Shown here piece by piece: positions 10,762-23,466 of a DNA stretch of 47,303 bases. The first letter of the stretch is position 1, and each line of letters opens with the position of its first letter. The translations under genes were made by a program, and so were the position numbers. Below the pieces are notes generated by a model that made no database searches, was not told the origin of the DNA, and saw nothing but the letters and a program-made list of their open reading frames with translations. Origin of the DNA: Actinomycetes bacterium (lineage in GTDB: Bacteria; Actinomycetota; Acidimicrobiia; Acidimicrobiales; RAAP-2); assembly GCA_021795095.1 (NCBI GenBank), contig JAJYPU010000004.1:1-47303 (forward strand), given 5' to 3'.

Positions 10762-10792
10762 CCAGGCGTCGACCTCTGTCGCGTGCGCCTGG
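10762..10792 (-). ncRNA. 5' leader hairpin of the SAH hydrolase mRNA
   Basis: On the minus strand CCAGGCG pairs with CGCCTGG (7 bp), enclosing an inner CGAC/GTCG stem with an AGAG loop and an asymmetric internal loop. The -10 box just upstream would put the hairpin at the extreme 5' end of a 50-base leader. It may stabilise the mRNA or act as a small sensor; I could not fit it to the SAH riboswitch consensus from memory. Confidence 0.4.
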
Positions 10793-10796
10793 CGAC

Positions 10797-10802
10797 ATTC
10801 TA
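10797..10802 (-). promoter_or_regulatory. -10 box of the SAH hydrolase promoter
   Basis: TAGAAT on the minus strand lies between the ychF stop and sahH, about 60 bases before the sahH start codon. It implies that sahH can be transcribed separately from ychF. Confidence 0.5.
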
Positions 10803-10811
10803 CCCGTGACG

Positions 10812-11888
10812 TTACGCGTTCACCCGGAATTCGACCACGTCACCGTCGCGCATCACGTAGTCCTTGCCCTCGATGCGCGCCTTGCCGGCGGCGCGAACGG
10901 CCGCGACCGAGCCCGCCGCGATGAGGTCGTCAAAGGCGATGACCTCGGCCTTGATGAAGTGCTTCTGGAAGTCGGTGTGGATCACGCCCGCCGCCTCAGG
11001 CGCCGTCGCGCCCTGTCGGATCGTCCAGGCGCGCGCCTCCTTCGGCCCCGCGGTGAGGAAGGTCTGCAGTCCGAGGGTCGCGAAGCCCACGCGTGAGAGC
11101 TGGGCGAGCCCCGATTCGGACTGACCGTAGGACTCGAGGAGCTCGGCGGCGTCGGCGTCGTCCAGGCCCGCGAGCTCGGCCTCGATCTTCGCGCACAGCA
11201 CGATGGCCGGCGCCGGGGCGACCGATGCCACGAGCTCGGCGCGCCTCGACTCGTCGGCAATCGTCGACTCGTCGACGTTGAAGACGTAGATGAAGGGCTT
11301 GTCGGTGAGCAGGTGCAGCTCGGCGAGAACCTCTCGGTCGAGCTCGGGCACCGCGGAGATGACCCGACCCTCGTCGAGCTCGGCGCGGGCGCGCTTCACC
11401 TCGGCGAGGCGCGCGAGCGCCGGGCCACCGCGCTTGGACTCGCGCTCGAGGCGCGCGATCGCGCGGTCGACGGTCTGGAGGTCCGCGAGGATCAGCTCGG
11501 TCTCGATGGTCGCCACGTCGCTCGCGGGGTCGATCCGTCCGTCGACGTGCACGACGTCGTCGTCGTGGAAGGCCCGTACGACCTCACAGATGGCGTCGGA
11601 CTCGCGGATGGCGGCGAGGAACTGGTTGCCGAGTCCCTCGCCCTCGCTCGCGCCGCGCACGATGCCGGCGATGTCGACGAAGGTAACGCTCGCCGCCAGC
11701 TCCCGCTCCGAGCCGAAGACCGCCGCGAGTTGGGCCAACCGCCCGTCGGGCACGGCCACCACGCCGACGTTGGGCTCGATGGTCGCGAAGGGGTAGTTCG
11801 CCGCCAGGACGTGGTTGTTGGTGAGCGCGTTGAAGAGCGTGGACTTGCCGACGTTGGGCAGTCCCACGATGCCGATCGAGAGTGCCAT
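10812..11888 (-). CDS. ychF: Ribosome-binding GTPase/ATPase YchF (OLA1 family)
   Basis: A 358-residue Obg-like P-loop protein. G1 is GLPNVGKST (residues 9-17), and [20 protein letters not shown] is the G3 region unique to YchF. The C-terminal TGS domain ends in [19 protein letters not shown]. YchF binds ribosomes and prefers ATP to GTP; it has been tied to oxidative stress and translation. ATG start with little ribosome binding site; a minus-strand TAACCT box at 11899-11904 sits 10 bases before it, suggesting a very short leader. Confidence 0.95.
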   Translation of the reverse strand: MALSIGIVGLPNVGKSTLFNALTNNHVLAANYPFATIEPNVGVVAVPDGRLAQLAAVFGSERELAASVTFVDIAGIVRGASEGEGLGNQFLAAIRESDAICEVVRAFHDDDVVHVDGRIDPASDVATIETELILADLQTVDRAIARLERESKRGGPALARLAEVKRARAELDEGRVISAVPELDREVLAELHLLTDKPFIYVFNVDESTIADESRRAELVASVAPAPAIVLCAKIEAELAGLDDADAAELLESYGQSESGLAQLSRVGFATLGLQTFLTAGPKEARAWTIRQGATAPEAAGVIHTDFQKHFIKAEVIAFDDLIAAGSVAAVRAAGKARIEGKDYVMRDGDVVEFRVNA

Positions 11889-12005
11889 GGGGTTTCCCAG
11901 GTTAGTCCAGGCGCCACGGCACCGATTCTCCGGATTCTCACAGCATTCACGCAGCCGGCGCTCAACCCGGTGCGATATCGGTAGGAGTGTCTGAAAGGAG
12001 GGTCG

Positions 12006-12266
12006 ATGCGTCGTACACGTTCGGCGATGACGTGGGTGCTCACGAGCGCACTCACCCTGGCGCTCGGGGTGGGCGTGGTCGCGATGACCGCACGCCCCCC
12101 GGCGCCCCAGAGCGGTCGCGTCTCGGCCGTGACGCCCTCGACGAGTCCAGAGAACCCGACGACCACGGCGCCGAGCCAGGCGATCCCACCGACCACGATC
12201 GTGCGCTACGGGGGTGACGACGGCTCGAGTTACGGCTCGAGCGCCTCGTCCTACGGCGATAACTAG
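12006..12266 (+). CDS. Small secreted or membrane-anchored hypothetical protein
   Basis: An 86-residue protein with a strong ribosome binding site (AAAGGAGGGT) just before ATG 12006. Residues about 8-27 form one hydrophobic segment (MTWVLTSALTLALGVGVVAM) after a basic N-terminus. The rest is a Pro/Thr/Ser-rich stretch ending in a repetitive DDGSSYGSSASSYGDN tail. I do not recognise a family. The tail resembles low-complexity surface segments. It ends tail-to-tail with a HAD gene, both stop codons sharing CTAG (12263-12266). Confidence 0.65.
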   Translation: MRRTRSAMTWVLTSALTLALGVGVVAMTARPPAPQSGRVSAVTPSTSPENPTTTAPSQAIPPTTIVRYGGDDGSSYGSSASSYGDN

Positions 12267-12925
12267 GTCGCCGCGCGCGCGAGCAGGCCCGACACCACCG
12301 CGTCGAGGGTCGCGGCGCTCACCTCGGGTGCGGTGAAGCTCGTGGCGTAGACGCCCTCGAGGCGCGACACCCAGCCGGTGCGCATGCCGAGCGACGCGGC
12401 GCCGTGGGTGTCCCAGGCGTGGGCGGCGACCATCGCCACGGCCGCCGGCTCGAGGTCCAGTCGTTCGAGCACGAGCCGGTACGGCGACGCGCTCGGTTTC
12501 CAGCCCGACGCGTCCTCGACGCCCACCACGACCTCCACGTAGTGGGCGAGGCCGTGCACGTCGAGGAGGTGCGCCACGGCGGCGGCACCGCCGTTGCTCA
12601 GGACCGCGACGCGCAGTCCACCCGACTTAGCGATCCGCAGGGCGGCCTCAACGTCGTCGTGCACGCCCAGGGTCGAAAAGGCCGCCACCACGTCCGCCCG
12701 GGCGCTCGCGTCGAGTCGCGGCGCCACCACCTGCAGGGCGCCGTCGGCGACGGCCGCGAAGGCTCGGGGTGTGTGGGCGAGCGAGAGTGCGGCACCGTCG
12801 CGCAGCAGTCGGGTGAAGAAGCGGTCGAGGACGCCTGGGTATCCGCGTGTCTCGAGCGCGTGCGCGACGGCGTCGAGACTGAACAGAGTCTCGACGGCGT
12901 CAAAGACGATGGCGCGCAGCCTCAC
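12263..12925 (-). CDS. HAD-superfamily hydrolase, haloacid dehalogenase type II-like
   Basis: A 220-residue HAD protein. Motif I is FDAVETLF at residues 8-15, with Asp9 as predicted nucleophile; the usual Gly of the DxxGT core is Glu here. Motif II is VLSNGG, and the late VAAHAWDTHGAASLGMRTGW block is typical of the 2-haloacid dehalogenase group. The start overlaps the stop of the TetR gene by 4 bases, so the regulator and HAD are co-transcribed. Substrate unknown. Confidence 0.8.
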   Translation of the reverse strand: MRLRAIVFDAVETLFSLDAVAHALETRGYPGVLDRFFTRLLRDGAALSLAHTPRAFAAVADGALQVVAPRLDASARADVVAAFSTLGVHDDVEAALRIAKSGGLRVAVLSNGGAAAVAHLLDVHGLAHYVEVVVGVEDASGWKPSASPYRLVLERLDLEPAAVAMVAAHAWDTHGAASLGMRTGWVSRLEGVYATSFTAPEVSAATLDAVVSGLLARAAT

Positions 12926-13470
12926 GGCGCCGCCACGATTCGTTGGGCGAGCGCGGCCGCGGCCGCGACGAGCGAGGGGTCCCGGAGGATCTTCGCCGCC
13001 GACATCGCGCCGTCGTAGCAGACGATCAACTGCTTGACGGCCGGGTCGTCGGGTGCGGTCGCCGTGACGCGCGCGAAGAACTGCGCCAGGTGTTCATAGA
13101 AGCGAACGATGACCTCGTGCGCCGGGGTGTCGGGGGGAACCTCGACGGCGGCGTTGGCGAAGGGGCAGCCGCTGAACCCGGCGTCGCTCGCGCTTTGCGC
13201 GAGTTCGCCGAAGAACCGCGCGAGCCGTTCGCTCGGGTCGGGGACCTCGGCCAACCGGTCGAGCAGGTCGAGGAAGCGCCCGAGGCTCGCCTCGAGGTAG
13301 GCCGCGATGAGCTCGTCCTTGCCCGAGAAGTTGTTGTAGAGGCTCGCCTTGGCCACCCCGGCGCCCGCGATCACCCGGTCGATGCCGGTGACGTTGATGC
13401 CGTCGCGGTAGAACATCGCCGTCGCCGTGTCGAGCAGGCGCTCGCGAGCTGATGTCCGTGCCACGGTCAC
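12922..13470 (-). CDS. TetR-family transcriptional repressor
   Basis: A 182-residue TetR regulator. Its N-terminal helix-turn-helix runs about residues 8-55 (ARERLLDTATAMFYRDGINV then GVAKASLYNNFSGKDEL). The C-terminal ligand domain is variable. It is divergent from the glutaredoxin-thioredoxin reductase gene, and an operator-like inverted repeat sits between them, so it probably represses both directions. The start is GTG 13470, or the GTG at 13464 which lies 9 bases after a minus-strand TAGTAT box (13474-13479). It is coupled to the downstream HAD gene. Inducer unknown; an electrophile or oxidant would fit the divergent gene. Confidence 0.9.
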   Translation of the reverse strand: MTVARTSARERLLDTATAMFYRDGINVTGIDRVIAGAGVAKASLYNNFSGKDELIAAYLEASLGRFLDLLDRLAEVPDPSERLARFFGELAQSASDAGFSGCPFANAAVEVPPDTPAHEVIVRFYEHLAQFFARVTATAPDDPAVKQLIVCYDGAMSAAKILRDPSLVAAAAALAQRIVAAP

Positions 13471-13477
13471 ATCATAC

Positions 13478-13493
13478 TAGACAGACCTGTATA
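13478..13493. promoter_or_regulatory. TetR operator candidate between divergent genes
   Basis: TAGACAG (13478-13484) and CTGTATA (13487-13493) form an inverted repeat with 6 of 7 positions matching around a 2-base centre. It overlaps the -10 boxes of both divergent genes, which would let the TetR protein block both. Confidence 0.6.
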
Positions 13494-13495
13494 GT
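13490..13495 (+). promoter_or_regulatory. -10 box for the glutaredoxin-thioredoxin reductase gene
   Basis: TATAGT lies 29 bases before the ATG at 13525 and overlaps the TetR operator candidate. AAGGAGGAGG precedes the start codon, so this transcript has a normal leader. No good -35 box is visible, as in many activator-independent actinobacterial promoters. Confidence 0.5.
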
Positions 13496-13524
13496 CAGTA
13501 CGACAGCGCGAAGGAGGAGGAACC

Positions 13525-14733
13525 ATGTCGAGCACCACCCAGACACCGCTCACCGTCATCGGCGCCAGTTGGTGCCCGGACTGCCGACGGGCCAAGACCT
13601 TCCTCGGCGAGCAGCGCGTGCCCTACGAGTGGATCGACCTCGAGCAGCACCCCGAGTACACCGAGCGGGTCGAAGCCCTCAACGGCGGCAGCCGCGTCAT
13701 CCCCACGATCATCTTCCCCGACGGCTCACACCTCGCCGAGCCGGGCAACGACGAGCTCGCCGACAAGCTCGGGCTCGCGCGCGTCGCCGCGGAGAAGACC
13801 TACGACCTCGTCGTCGTCGGTGGTGGCCCGACGGGACTCACCGCCGCGATCTACGCCGCGCGCGAGAACTTCTCGGTCCTGATTGTCGAGAAGTCGGCGG
13901 TCGGGGGACAGGCCGGGGTCACCGAGCGCCTCGACAACTACCCGGGCTTCCCCGACGGGGTGGCCGGCCACGAGCTCGCCGATCGGATGCGGCGCCAGGC
14001 CGAGCGCTACGGCGTCGAGATACTCCAGGCGGTCGCGGTGACCGCCATCGAGCTGGTCGACGAGTCCTGGATCACGGTGTGTACGTCCACCGGGCACGAG
14101 TACCGCGCCCACGGCGTCCTGCTCGCTACTGGTTCGCTCTATCGGCGCACCGGGGCCACGGGCGAGGCCGATCTCATCGGCGCGGGCGTTCACTTCTGTG
14201 CCACCTGTGACGGACCGTTCTACCGGGGCGCCGACGAGGTCGTCGTCATCGGTGGTGGCAACAGCGGCTTCGAGGAGGGGCTCTTCCTCACCCAGTTCGC
14301 CACGCACGTGACCGTCGTCGAGTACGCGAACGAGGTGCGCGCGAGTCGCTTGCTCCAGGACAAGGTGGCCGCCCACCCGGCCATGTCGGTGCTGGTCGGC
14401 GCCGAGGTCGTCGCCTTCGAGGCGGGCCCCGGCGGCAAGCTCACGGGCGTCGTGCTCCGTGATCGCGCCACGGGCGAGCAACGCACCCACGCCGCCTCGG
14501 GGGCCTTCGTCTTCATCGGACTCGAACCCAACACCGGATTCCTCGCCGGCGTGGTGGATCGAAACGACCAGGGCTTCGTACGCAGCGACGAACAGTTCCG
14601 CACGTCGATGCCGGGGGTCTACGTCGCGGGCGACGTGCGCGACGGCTCGACCAAGCAGCTGGCGTCGGCGGTGGGCGAAGGGGCGGCCGCCGCGATCGCG
14701 CTTCGCTACCACCTGGACCGGGTGCGCCGCTGA
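13525..14733 (+). CDS. Glutaredoxin/mycoredoxin-thioredoxin reductase fusion
   Basis: A 402-residue two-domain protein. Residues 1 to about 85 are a glutaredoxin-like domain with CPDC at 17-20 and the cis-Pro VIPTIIF strand, resembling mycoredoxin/NrdH. Residues about 91-402 are a thioredoxin reductase: FAD-binding GGGPTGLTAAIYAAR, redox-active CATC at about 225-228, NADPH-binding VIGGGNSGFEEGLFL, and the late GVYVAGDVRDG. The reductase could pass electrons from NADPH through FAD and CATC to its own CPDC domain. Strong AAGGAGGAGG site before ATG. Divergent TetR and operator suggest induced expression. The order (Grx first) differs from the Trx-at-C-end fusion of M. leprae. Confidence 0.92.
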   Translation: MSSTTQTPLTVIGASWCPDCRRAKTFLGEQRVPYEWIDLEQHPEYTERVEALNGGSRVIPTIIFPDGSHLAEPGNDELADKLGLARVAAEKTYDLVVVGGGPTGLTAAIYAARENFSVLIVEKSAVGGQAGVTERLDNYPGFPDGVAGHELADRMRRQAERYGVEILQAVAVTAIELVDESWITVCTSTGHEYRAHGVLLATGSLYRRTGATGEADLIGAGVHFCATCDGPFYRGADEVVVIGGGNSGFEEGLFLTQFATHVTVVEYANEVRASRLLQDKVAAHPAMSVLVGAEVVAFEAGPGGKLTGVVLRDRATGEQRTHAASGAFVFIGLEPNTGFLAGVVDRNDQGFVRSDEQFRTSMPGVYVAGDVRDGSTKQLASAVGEGAAAAIALRYHLDRVRR

Positions 14734-14751
14734 ATCTGCTAGAACCGGACG

Positions 14752-15539
14752 ATGATCGCCTACGAACGACGTGGTTCGGGGACGCCCCTGGTCCTCATCC
14801 ACGGCCTCACCGATACCCGACGGGTGTGGGACCCGCTGCTTGCGCCACTCGCGGCCACCTTCGACGTGGTGAACGTTGACCTTCGCGGCCACGGCGAGTC
14901 CTTCGACGGCGCGCCCTACGACGTGGTGACCCTCGCGGGTGACGTCCACGAGGTGGTCGTCGACCTCGCACTCGATCGTCCGCTCATGGTCGGCCACTCG
15001 CTCGGCGGTTCGGTCGCCACGGCCTACGCATCGCGTTTCGACTGTTCGGGCGCGGTCAACATCGACCAGTCGCTCGACCTCGCGGCCTTCAAGGCGATGG
15101 TCGGTCCCTTTCGGGACCAACTGAGCGACCCGGACCAGTTCGAGCCGATCATGCTCATGGTCTTTGCGACCATGCGCGGCGCGCTCGACGACGACGAGTG
15201 GGACCGGCTTGCGCGCGAGCGCCGGTTCAACCAGGCCGCGGTGCTCGGGATCTGGTCGACGATCTTCGACCTGGACGCGGCGGGTCTCGACGTCTTCGTC
15301 GACTCGATCACCCGACCCATCGCCGTGCCCTACCTCGCGCTGCACGGGTCACCCCTCGCCGAAGACTACGAGTCGTGGTTGTCCGAGCGCGTCCCCACGG
15401 CGCGCCTCGTCGAGTGGCCCGGACTCGGACACCTCCCACACCTGGTCGAACCGGAACGCTTCGTCGCCGTGATCAACCGTGTGGCCGAGGCGATCGCGAC
15501 GCCCGACGGGTGGCGCGAGGCCGAGTTCGAGGTGCTCGA

Positions 15540-15543
<4 letters not shown>
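14752..15543 (+). CDS. Alpha/beta-hydrolase fold protein
   Basis: A 263-residue alpha/beta hydrolase. The oxyanion region is VLIHGLTDTRRVW, the nucleophile elbow GHSLGGS and the late catalytic His is in GLGHLPHLVEP. It lies 18 bases after the reductase gene on the same strand and has no ribosome binding site; a TAGAAC box ends 6 bases before the ATG, so it may also have a leaderless transcript. Substrate unknown; esterase, lactonase or epoxide-type activity all possible. Ends tail-to-tail with metX, sharing CTAG. Confidence 0.82.
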
Positions 15544-19763
<4,220 letters not shown>

Positions 19764-19813
19764 GCGGCTGCCAGGCTAGTGACTGTGGGCGAGACTCCCG
19801 TCCCGGGGCCTGT

Positions 19814-21739
19814 TCAGGTCGTCGCGCCCGCGAACTGGCTGTTGTAGAGCGTGTAGTAGAGCCCCTGGCTGGCCATGAGCTCGTCGTGGCCGCCCTGTTC
19901 GACGATGCGGCCGTGGTCCATCACCAAGATGACGTTGGCGTGGCGGATCGTGGAGAGCCGGTGGGCGATGACGAAGCTCGTGCGACCCTCGCGCAACCGG
20001 GCCATGGCCTCTTGGATCAGCACCTCGGTGCGGGTGTCGACGTTGCTTGTAGCCTCGTCGAGGATGAGCACGCTCTGGTCGGCGAGGAAGGCCCGCGCGA
20101 TGGTGAGCAACTGCTTTTGCCCCGAGGACAGGTTGGAGGCCTCGTCGTCGAGCAGGGTGTCGTAGCCGTCGGGGAGGGTGCGCACGAAGTTGTCGACGTG
20201 GGCGGCGCGCGCCGCCTCGACGACCTCGTCGTCGCTCGCCTCGGGCCGCCCGTAGGCGATGTTGTCGCGGATCGTGCCGGCGAAGACCCACGTGTCCTGG
20301 AGCACCATCCCAAAGGCCCGACGCACCTCGTCGCGCGTGAGGTCCCGGTAGTCGACGCCATTGAGCAGGATCCGTCCACCGTCGATTTCATAGAAGCGCA
20401 CGAGCAGGTTGACGACCGTCGTCTTGCCCGCGCCGGTCGGTCCCACGAGCGCCACGGTCTCGCCCGGGGCCACGTCCAGGCTGAAGTCGTCGATGAGCGG
20501 GTGCTCGGGTTCGTAGCGGAACAAGACGTGTTCCAATGTCACGTGTCCGCCGCGCTCGTGCGCCGGCGCGACGTTCGAGGTCAACTGCTCGGGCGACTCC
20601 TCGTCGGCATCGAGGAACTCAAAGACCCGCTCGGCGGACGCGAGACCCGACTGCAGCATGTTCATCTGACCGGCGATCTGCATGATGGGCATCGTGAACT
20701 GGCGCGAGTACTGGATGAAGGCGGTGACCGCGCCGAGGGTCAGCAGACCCGTCGCGACCCGGTAGCCGCCGACGACGGCGATGACAACGTAGTTGACGTT
20801 CGAGATGAACTGGACCGAGGGCTGGACGATCCCCGAGAGGAACTGGGCGCGAAAGCTCGAGCGGTAGAGCCGATGGTTCTGGTCGTTGAACTCCTCGATG
20901 GTGGCCTCGCGGCGCCCGAAGACCTGCACCAGCTCGTGCCCGCTGTGGGTCTCCTCGACGAGGCCGTTGAGCGTGCCGGTCTGGCGCCACTGGGCGGCGA
21001 ACTGAACCTGGGACCGACGAGCGATGACGAAGGTGATGACGAAGGCGAGGGGAATCGTCACGATAGCCACGACCGCGAGCAATGGCGAGATCCAGAGCAT
21101 CATCGAGAGCACGCCGATGATCGTCAGGAACGACGTCAGCAGCTGGCTGAGCCCCTGCTGGATCGTCGTGGTGAGGTTGTCGATGTCGTTGGTGACGCGG
21201 CTGAGCACGTCGCCGTGGGGGTGGCTGTCGAAGTAGCGCAACGGCAGTCGGCTCATTTTCACTTCGACCTCGCGTCGCAGACCCGACACCGTCCGTTGGG
21301 TCACACCGGCCATCGTGAAGCCCTGGAGGTAGCTGAAGCCGGCCCCGCCGAGGTAGACGAGGGCGGCGACCCCGAGGATCACACCCATGCGGGTTATGTT
21401 CACTCCGACCCCAGGTGTCAGGTGGAGCCCGGCGATCATCGCCGCCGTCTGGCCGTGTCCGTGGGTGCGCAGGTAGTGCAGCGTCTGGGCCATCGTGAGC
21501 CCCGCGGGGAGTCGTTTAGCGATGATTCCGTCAAACAAGACATTGGTCGCGTTGCCGAGGATCTGCGGTCCCGAGACCATGAAGGCGACCGAGGTGACCC
21601 CGAGCACGAGCGCCCCGAGCAGCCGCCAGCGCTCGGGGCGCAGCCGACGCAACAGCCGGCGAAGCGTGGAGCGCACGTCCTTGCTCGTGCGCGGCGGCGC
21701 AGCGGCCCCGCGCATCGCGTGCATCGGCCCCATCGTCAT
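19814..21739 (-). CDS. ABC exporter half-transporter, catalytic (consensus) subunit
   Basis: A 641-residue half-transporter: six membrane helices (about residues 35-350), then an ATPase domain. Walker A GPTGAGKTT, Walker B VLILDEATSNVD with the catalytic Glu, H-loop VIAHRLST. Its signature is LSSGQ rather than LSGGQ. The partner encoded just upstream has a degenerate Walker B and H-loop, so together they match heterodimeric exporters such as TM287/288 or BmrCD. The start overlaps the partner stop by 4 bases. Last gene of a TetR-ABC-ABC operon. Substrates probably lipids or drugs; not determinable. Confidence 0.92.
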   Translation of the reverse strand: MTMGPMHAMRGAAAPPRTSKDVRSTLRRLLRRLRPERWRLLGALVLGVTSVAFMVSGPQILGNATNVLFDGIIAKRLPAGLTMAQTLHYLRTHGHGQTAAMIAGLHLTPGVGVNITRMGVILGVAALVYLGGAGFSYLQGFTMAGVTQRTVSGLRREVEVKMSRLPLRYFDSHPHGDVLSRVTNDIDNLTTTIQQGLSQLLTSFLTIIGVLSMMLWISPLLAVVAIVTIPLAFVITFVIARRSQVQFAAQWRQTGTLNGLVEETHSGHELVQVFGRREATIEEFNDQNHRLYRSSFRAQFLSGIVQPSVQFISNVNYVVIAVVGGYRVATGLLTLGAVTAFIQYSRQFTMPIMQIAGQMNMLQSGLASAERVFEFLDADEESPEQLTSNVAPAHERGGHVTLEHVLFRYEPEHPLIDDFSLDVAPGETVALVGPTGAGKTTVVNLLVRFYEIDGGRILLNGVDYRDLTRDEVRRAFGMVLQDTWVFAGTIRDNIAYGRPEASDDEVVEAARAAHVDNFVRTLPDGYDTLLDDEASNLSSGQKQLLTIARAFLADQSVLILDEATSNVDTRTEVLIQEAMARLREGRTSFVIAHRLSTIRHANVILVMDHGRIVEQGGHDELMASQGLYYTLYNSQFAGATT

Positions 21740-23466
21740 TTGAGCGCCCCCTCACCGAGTTGGGAGATGACGATCTCGCGGTAGGACTCACAGGACTCGA
21801 CCAACTCGTCGTGGGTGCCCACGCCGACGACGCGCCCGTCGTCGAGTACGACGACCCGATCGGCGTGCATGATCGTGCTGACGCGTTGGGCGACGATGAT
21901 GACAGTCGCCTCGGCGGTCTGCTCGCGCAACGCCTCGCGGAGTCGGGTGTCAGTGGCGGCATCGAGCGCCGAGAAGCAGTCGTCGAAGAGATAGATGCGT
22001 GGCCGCTTGACGAGGGCGCGTGCGATAGCGAGTCGCTGACGCTGGCCACCCGAGACGTTCGTGCCGCCCTGGTCGATCGGTGCGTCGAGCCCGCCGGGCA
22101 TGGTCGCGACGAAGTCTCGCGCCTGGGCCACCTCGAGGGCGCGCCAGAGCTCGGCGTCGGTAGCGTCAGGTCGCGCGAAGCGAAGGTTGGAGGCGACGGT
22201 GCCGCTGAAGAGATAGGCGGTCTGGGGCACGAGACCAATCGACGACCACAGCGACTCCTGGGACTGGTCGCGCACGTTGACGCCGTGGACCTCGACCGCG
22301 CCCGCGGTGACGTCGAAGAGTCGGGGGACCAATGCGACCAGTGTGGTCTTGCCGCTCCCGGTTCCACCGATGATCGCGCTCGTGACACCCGGTTCGAAGT
22401 CGACGGTTACCTCGTCGAGAACGGGTCTCTCGCTGCCCGGGTAGGCGAAGGACACCCCGGAAAGACGCACCGAGCCGGTCGGCGTCGGCGTGATGGGCGC
22501 TGGAGGGTCGCTGATGGAGGGCACGGTGTCGAGGATCTCGGCGATGCGCTCCGCGCTCGCGGCCGCGCGCGGTACGAGAATCGTGACCATCACGGCCATC
22601 ATCACCGAGGTGAGGATCTGCAAGATGTAAGTCAGGAACGCCGTCAGGTTGCCGATCGGCATTGAGCCCTCACTGACGAACCGGCCACCGAACCAGAGGA
22701 CGGCCACGCTCGACAGGTTCAATATCACCATCATGATCGGCATCGTGAGCGCGAAGATGCGGTTCACGCGCAGGGCCGTGCCGGTCAGGTCGGCGTTGGC
22801 GACTTCGAAGCGATCGGCCTCGGCCTCGTTACGCACGAAGGCGCGGATGACGCGCACCCCCGTGATCTGCTCGCGCAATACCTGGTTGATGCGGTCGATC
22901 TTGGCCTGCATCGAGCGGAACAGCGGGATGACCCGGACCATGACGACGCCGATGAACGTGGTCATCACCGGGATCGAGACCAGCAACAACAAGGAGAGTT
23001 TCGCTCCCTCGTGAATCGCCATCACAATGCCGCCGACGGACATGATCGGAGCGATCACCATCATGGTGAGCGCCATCTGCAAGAAGATCTGGATCTGCTG
23101 GATGTCGTTGGTGTTGCGCGTGATGAGTGACGCCGTGCCGAAGTGGTTCACGTCGCGCGCGGAGAAGGACTGCACACGGGTAAAGACCGCCCGACGCAGG
23201 TCGGCGCCGACAGCCATCGAGACCCGAGAGGCCCAGTAGACGGCGATCACGGCGAAGAGACCGATCGCGAGGGTGAGCAGGATCATCCAGACGCCGGTGC
23301 GGACGATGTAGTGCAGGTTGCCGGTGACGACCCCGCCGTTGATGATGTCGGCGTTCAAGTTCGGCAGGTAGAGGTTGCCGACCGTCTGGGCGACGAGCAA
23401 CGCGCTAAGCAGCAGCACCTGGGCGCGGTAGGGACGCAGGTGGGTACGAAGGAGTCGGATCAGCAC
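21736..23466 (-). CDS. ABC exporter half-transporter, degenerate-site subunit
   Basis: A 576-residue half-transporter with six membrane helices and an ATPase domain. Walker A is GGTGSGKTT and the signature VSGGQRQR is good, but Walker B reads YLFDDCFSALD, with Asp where the catalytic Glu should be, and the H-loop is VAQRVST with Gln for His. These changes define the non-hydrolysing site of heterodimeric exporters. It pairs with the downstream subunit. The start lies within the end of the TetR gene (7-base overlap), so the operon is tightly coupled. Confidence 0.92.
   Translation of the reverse strand: MLIRLLRTHLRPYRAQVLLLSALLVAQTVGNLYLPNLNADIINGGVVTGNLHYIVRTGVWMILLTLAIGLFAVIAVYWASRVSMAVGADLRRAVFTRVQSFSARDVNHFGTASLITRNTNDIQQIQIFLQMALTMMVIAPIMSVGGIVMAIHEGAKLSLLLLVSIPVMTTFIGVVMVRVIPLFRSMQAKIDRINQVLREQITGVRVIRAFVRNEAEADRFEVANADLTGTALRVNRIFALTMPIMMVILNLSSVAVLWFGGRFVSEGSMPIGNLTAFLTYILQILTSVMMAVMVTILVPRAAASAERIAEILDTVPSISDPPAPITPTPTGSVRLSGVSFAYPGSERPVLDEVTVDFEPGVTSAIIGGTGSGKTTLVALVPRLFDVTAGAVEVHGVNVRDQSQESLWSSIGLVPQTAYLFSGTVASNLRFARPDATDAELWRALEVAQARDFVATMPGGLDAPIDQGGTNVSGGQRQRLAIARALVKRPRIYLFDDCFSALDAATDTRLREALREQTAEATVIIVAQRVSTIMHADRVVVLDDGRVVGVGTHDELVESCESYREIVISQLGEGALK

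Noticed and set aside
10762..10792. Calling the sahH leader an SAH riboswitch
   Set aside because: The stem layout and the conserved GAGGAGCG-type core could not be matched, so it is listed only as a hairpin.
12263..12925. Naming the HAD gene a 2-haloacid dehalogenase
   Set aside because: The motif I Gly is Glu, and most members of this group have other phosphatase-type substrates, so only the family is stated.
13726..15345. A 539-codon minus-strand open frame
   Set aside because: Antisense to the glutaredoxin-thioredoxin reductase and alpha/beta-hydrolase genes, both of which have full family motifs; composition is shadow-like.
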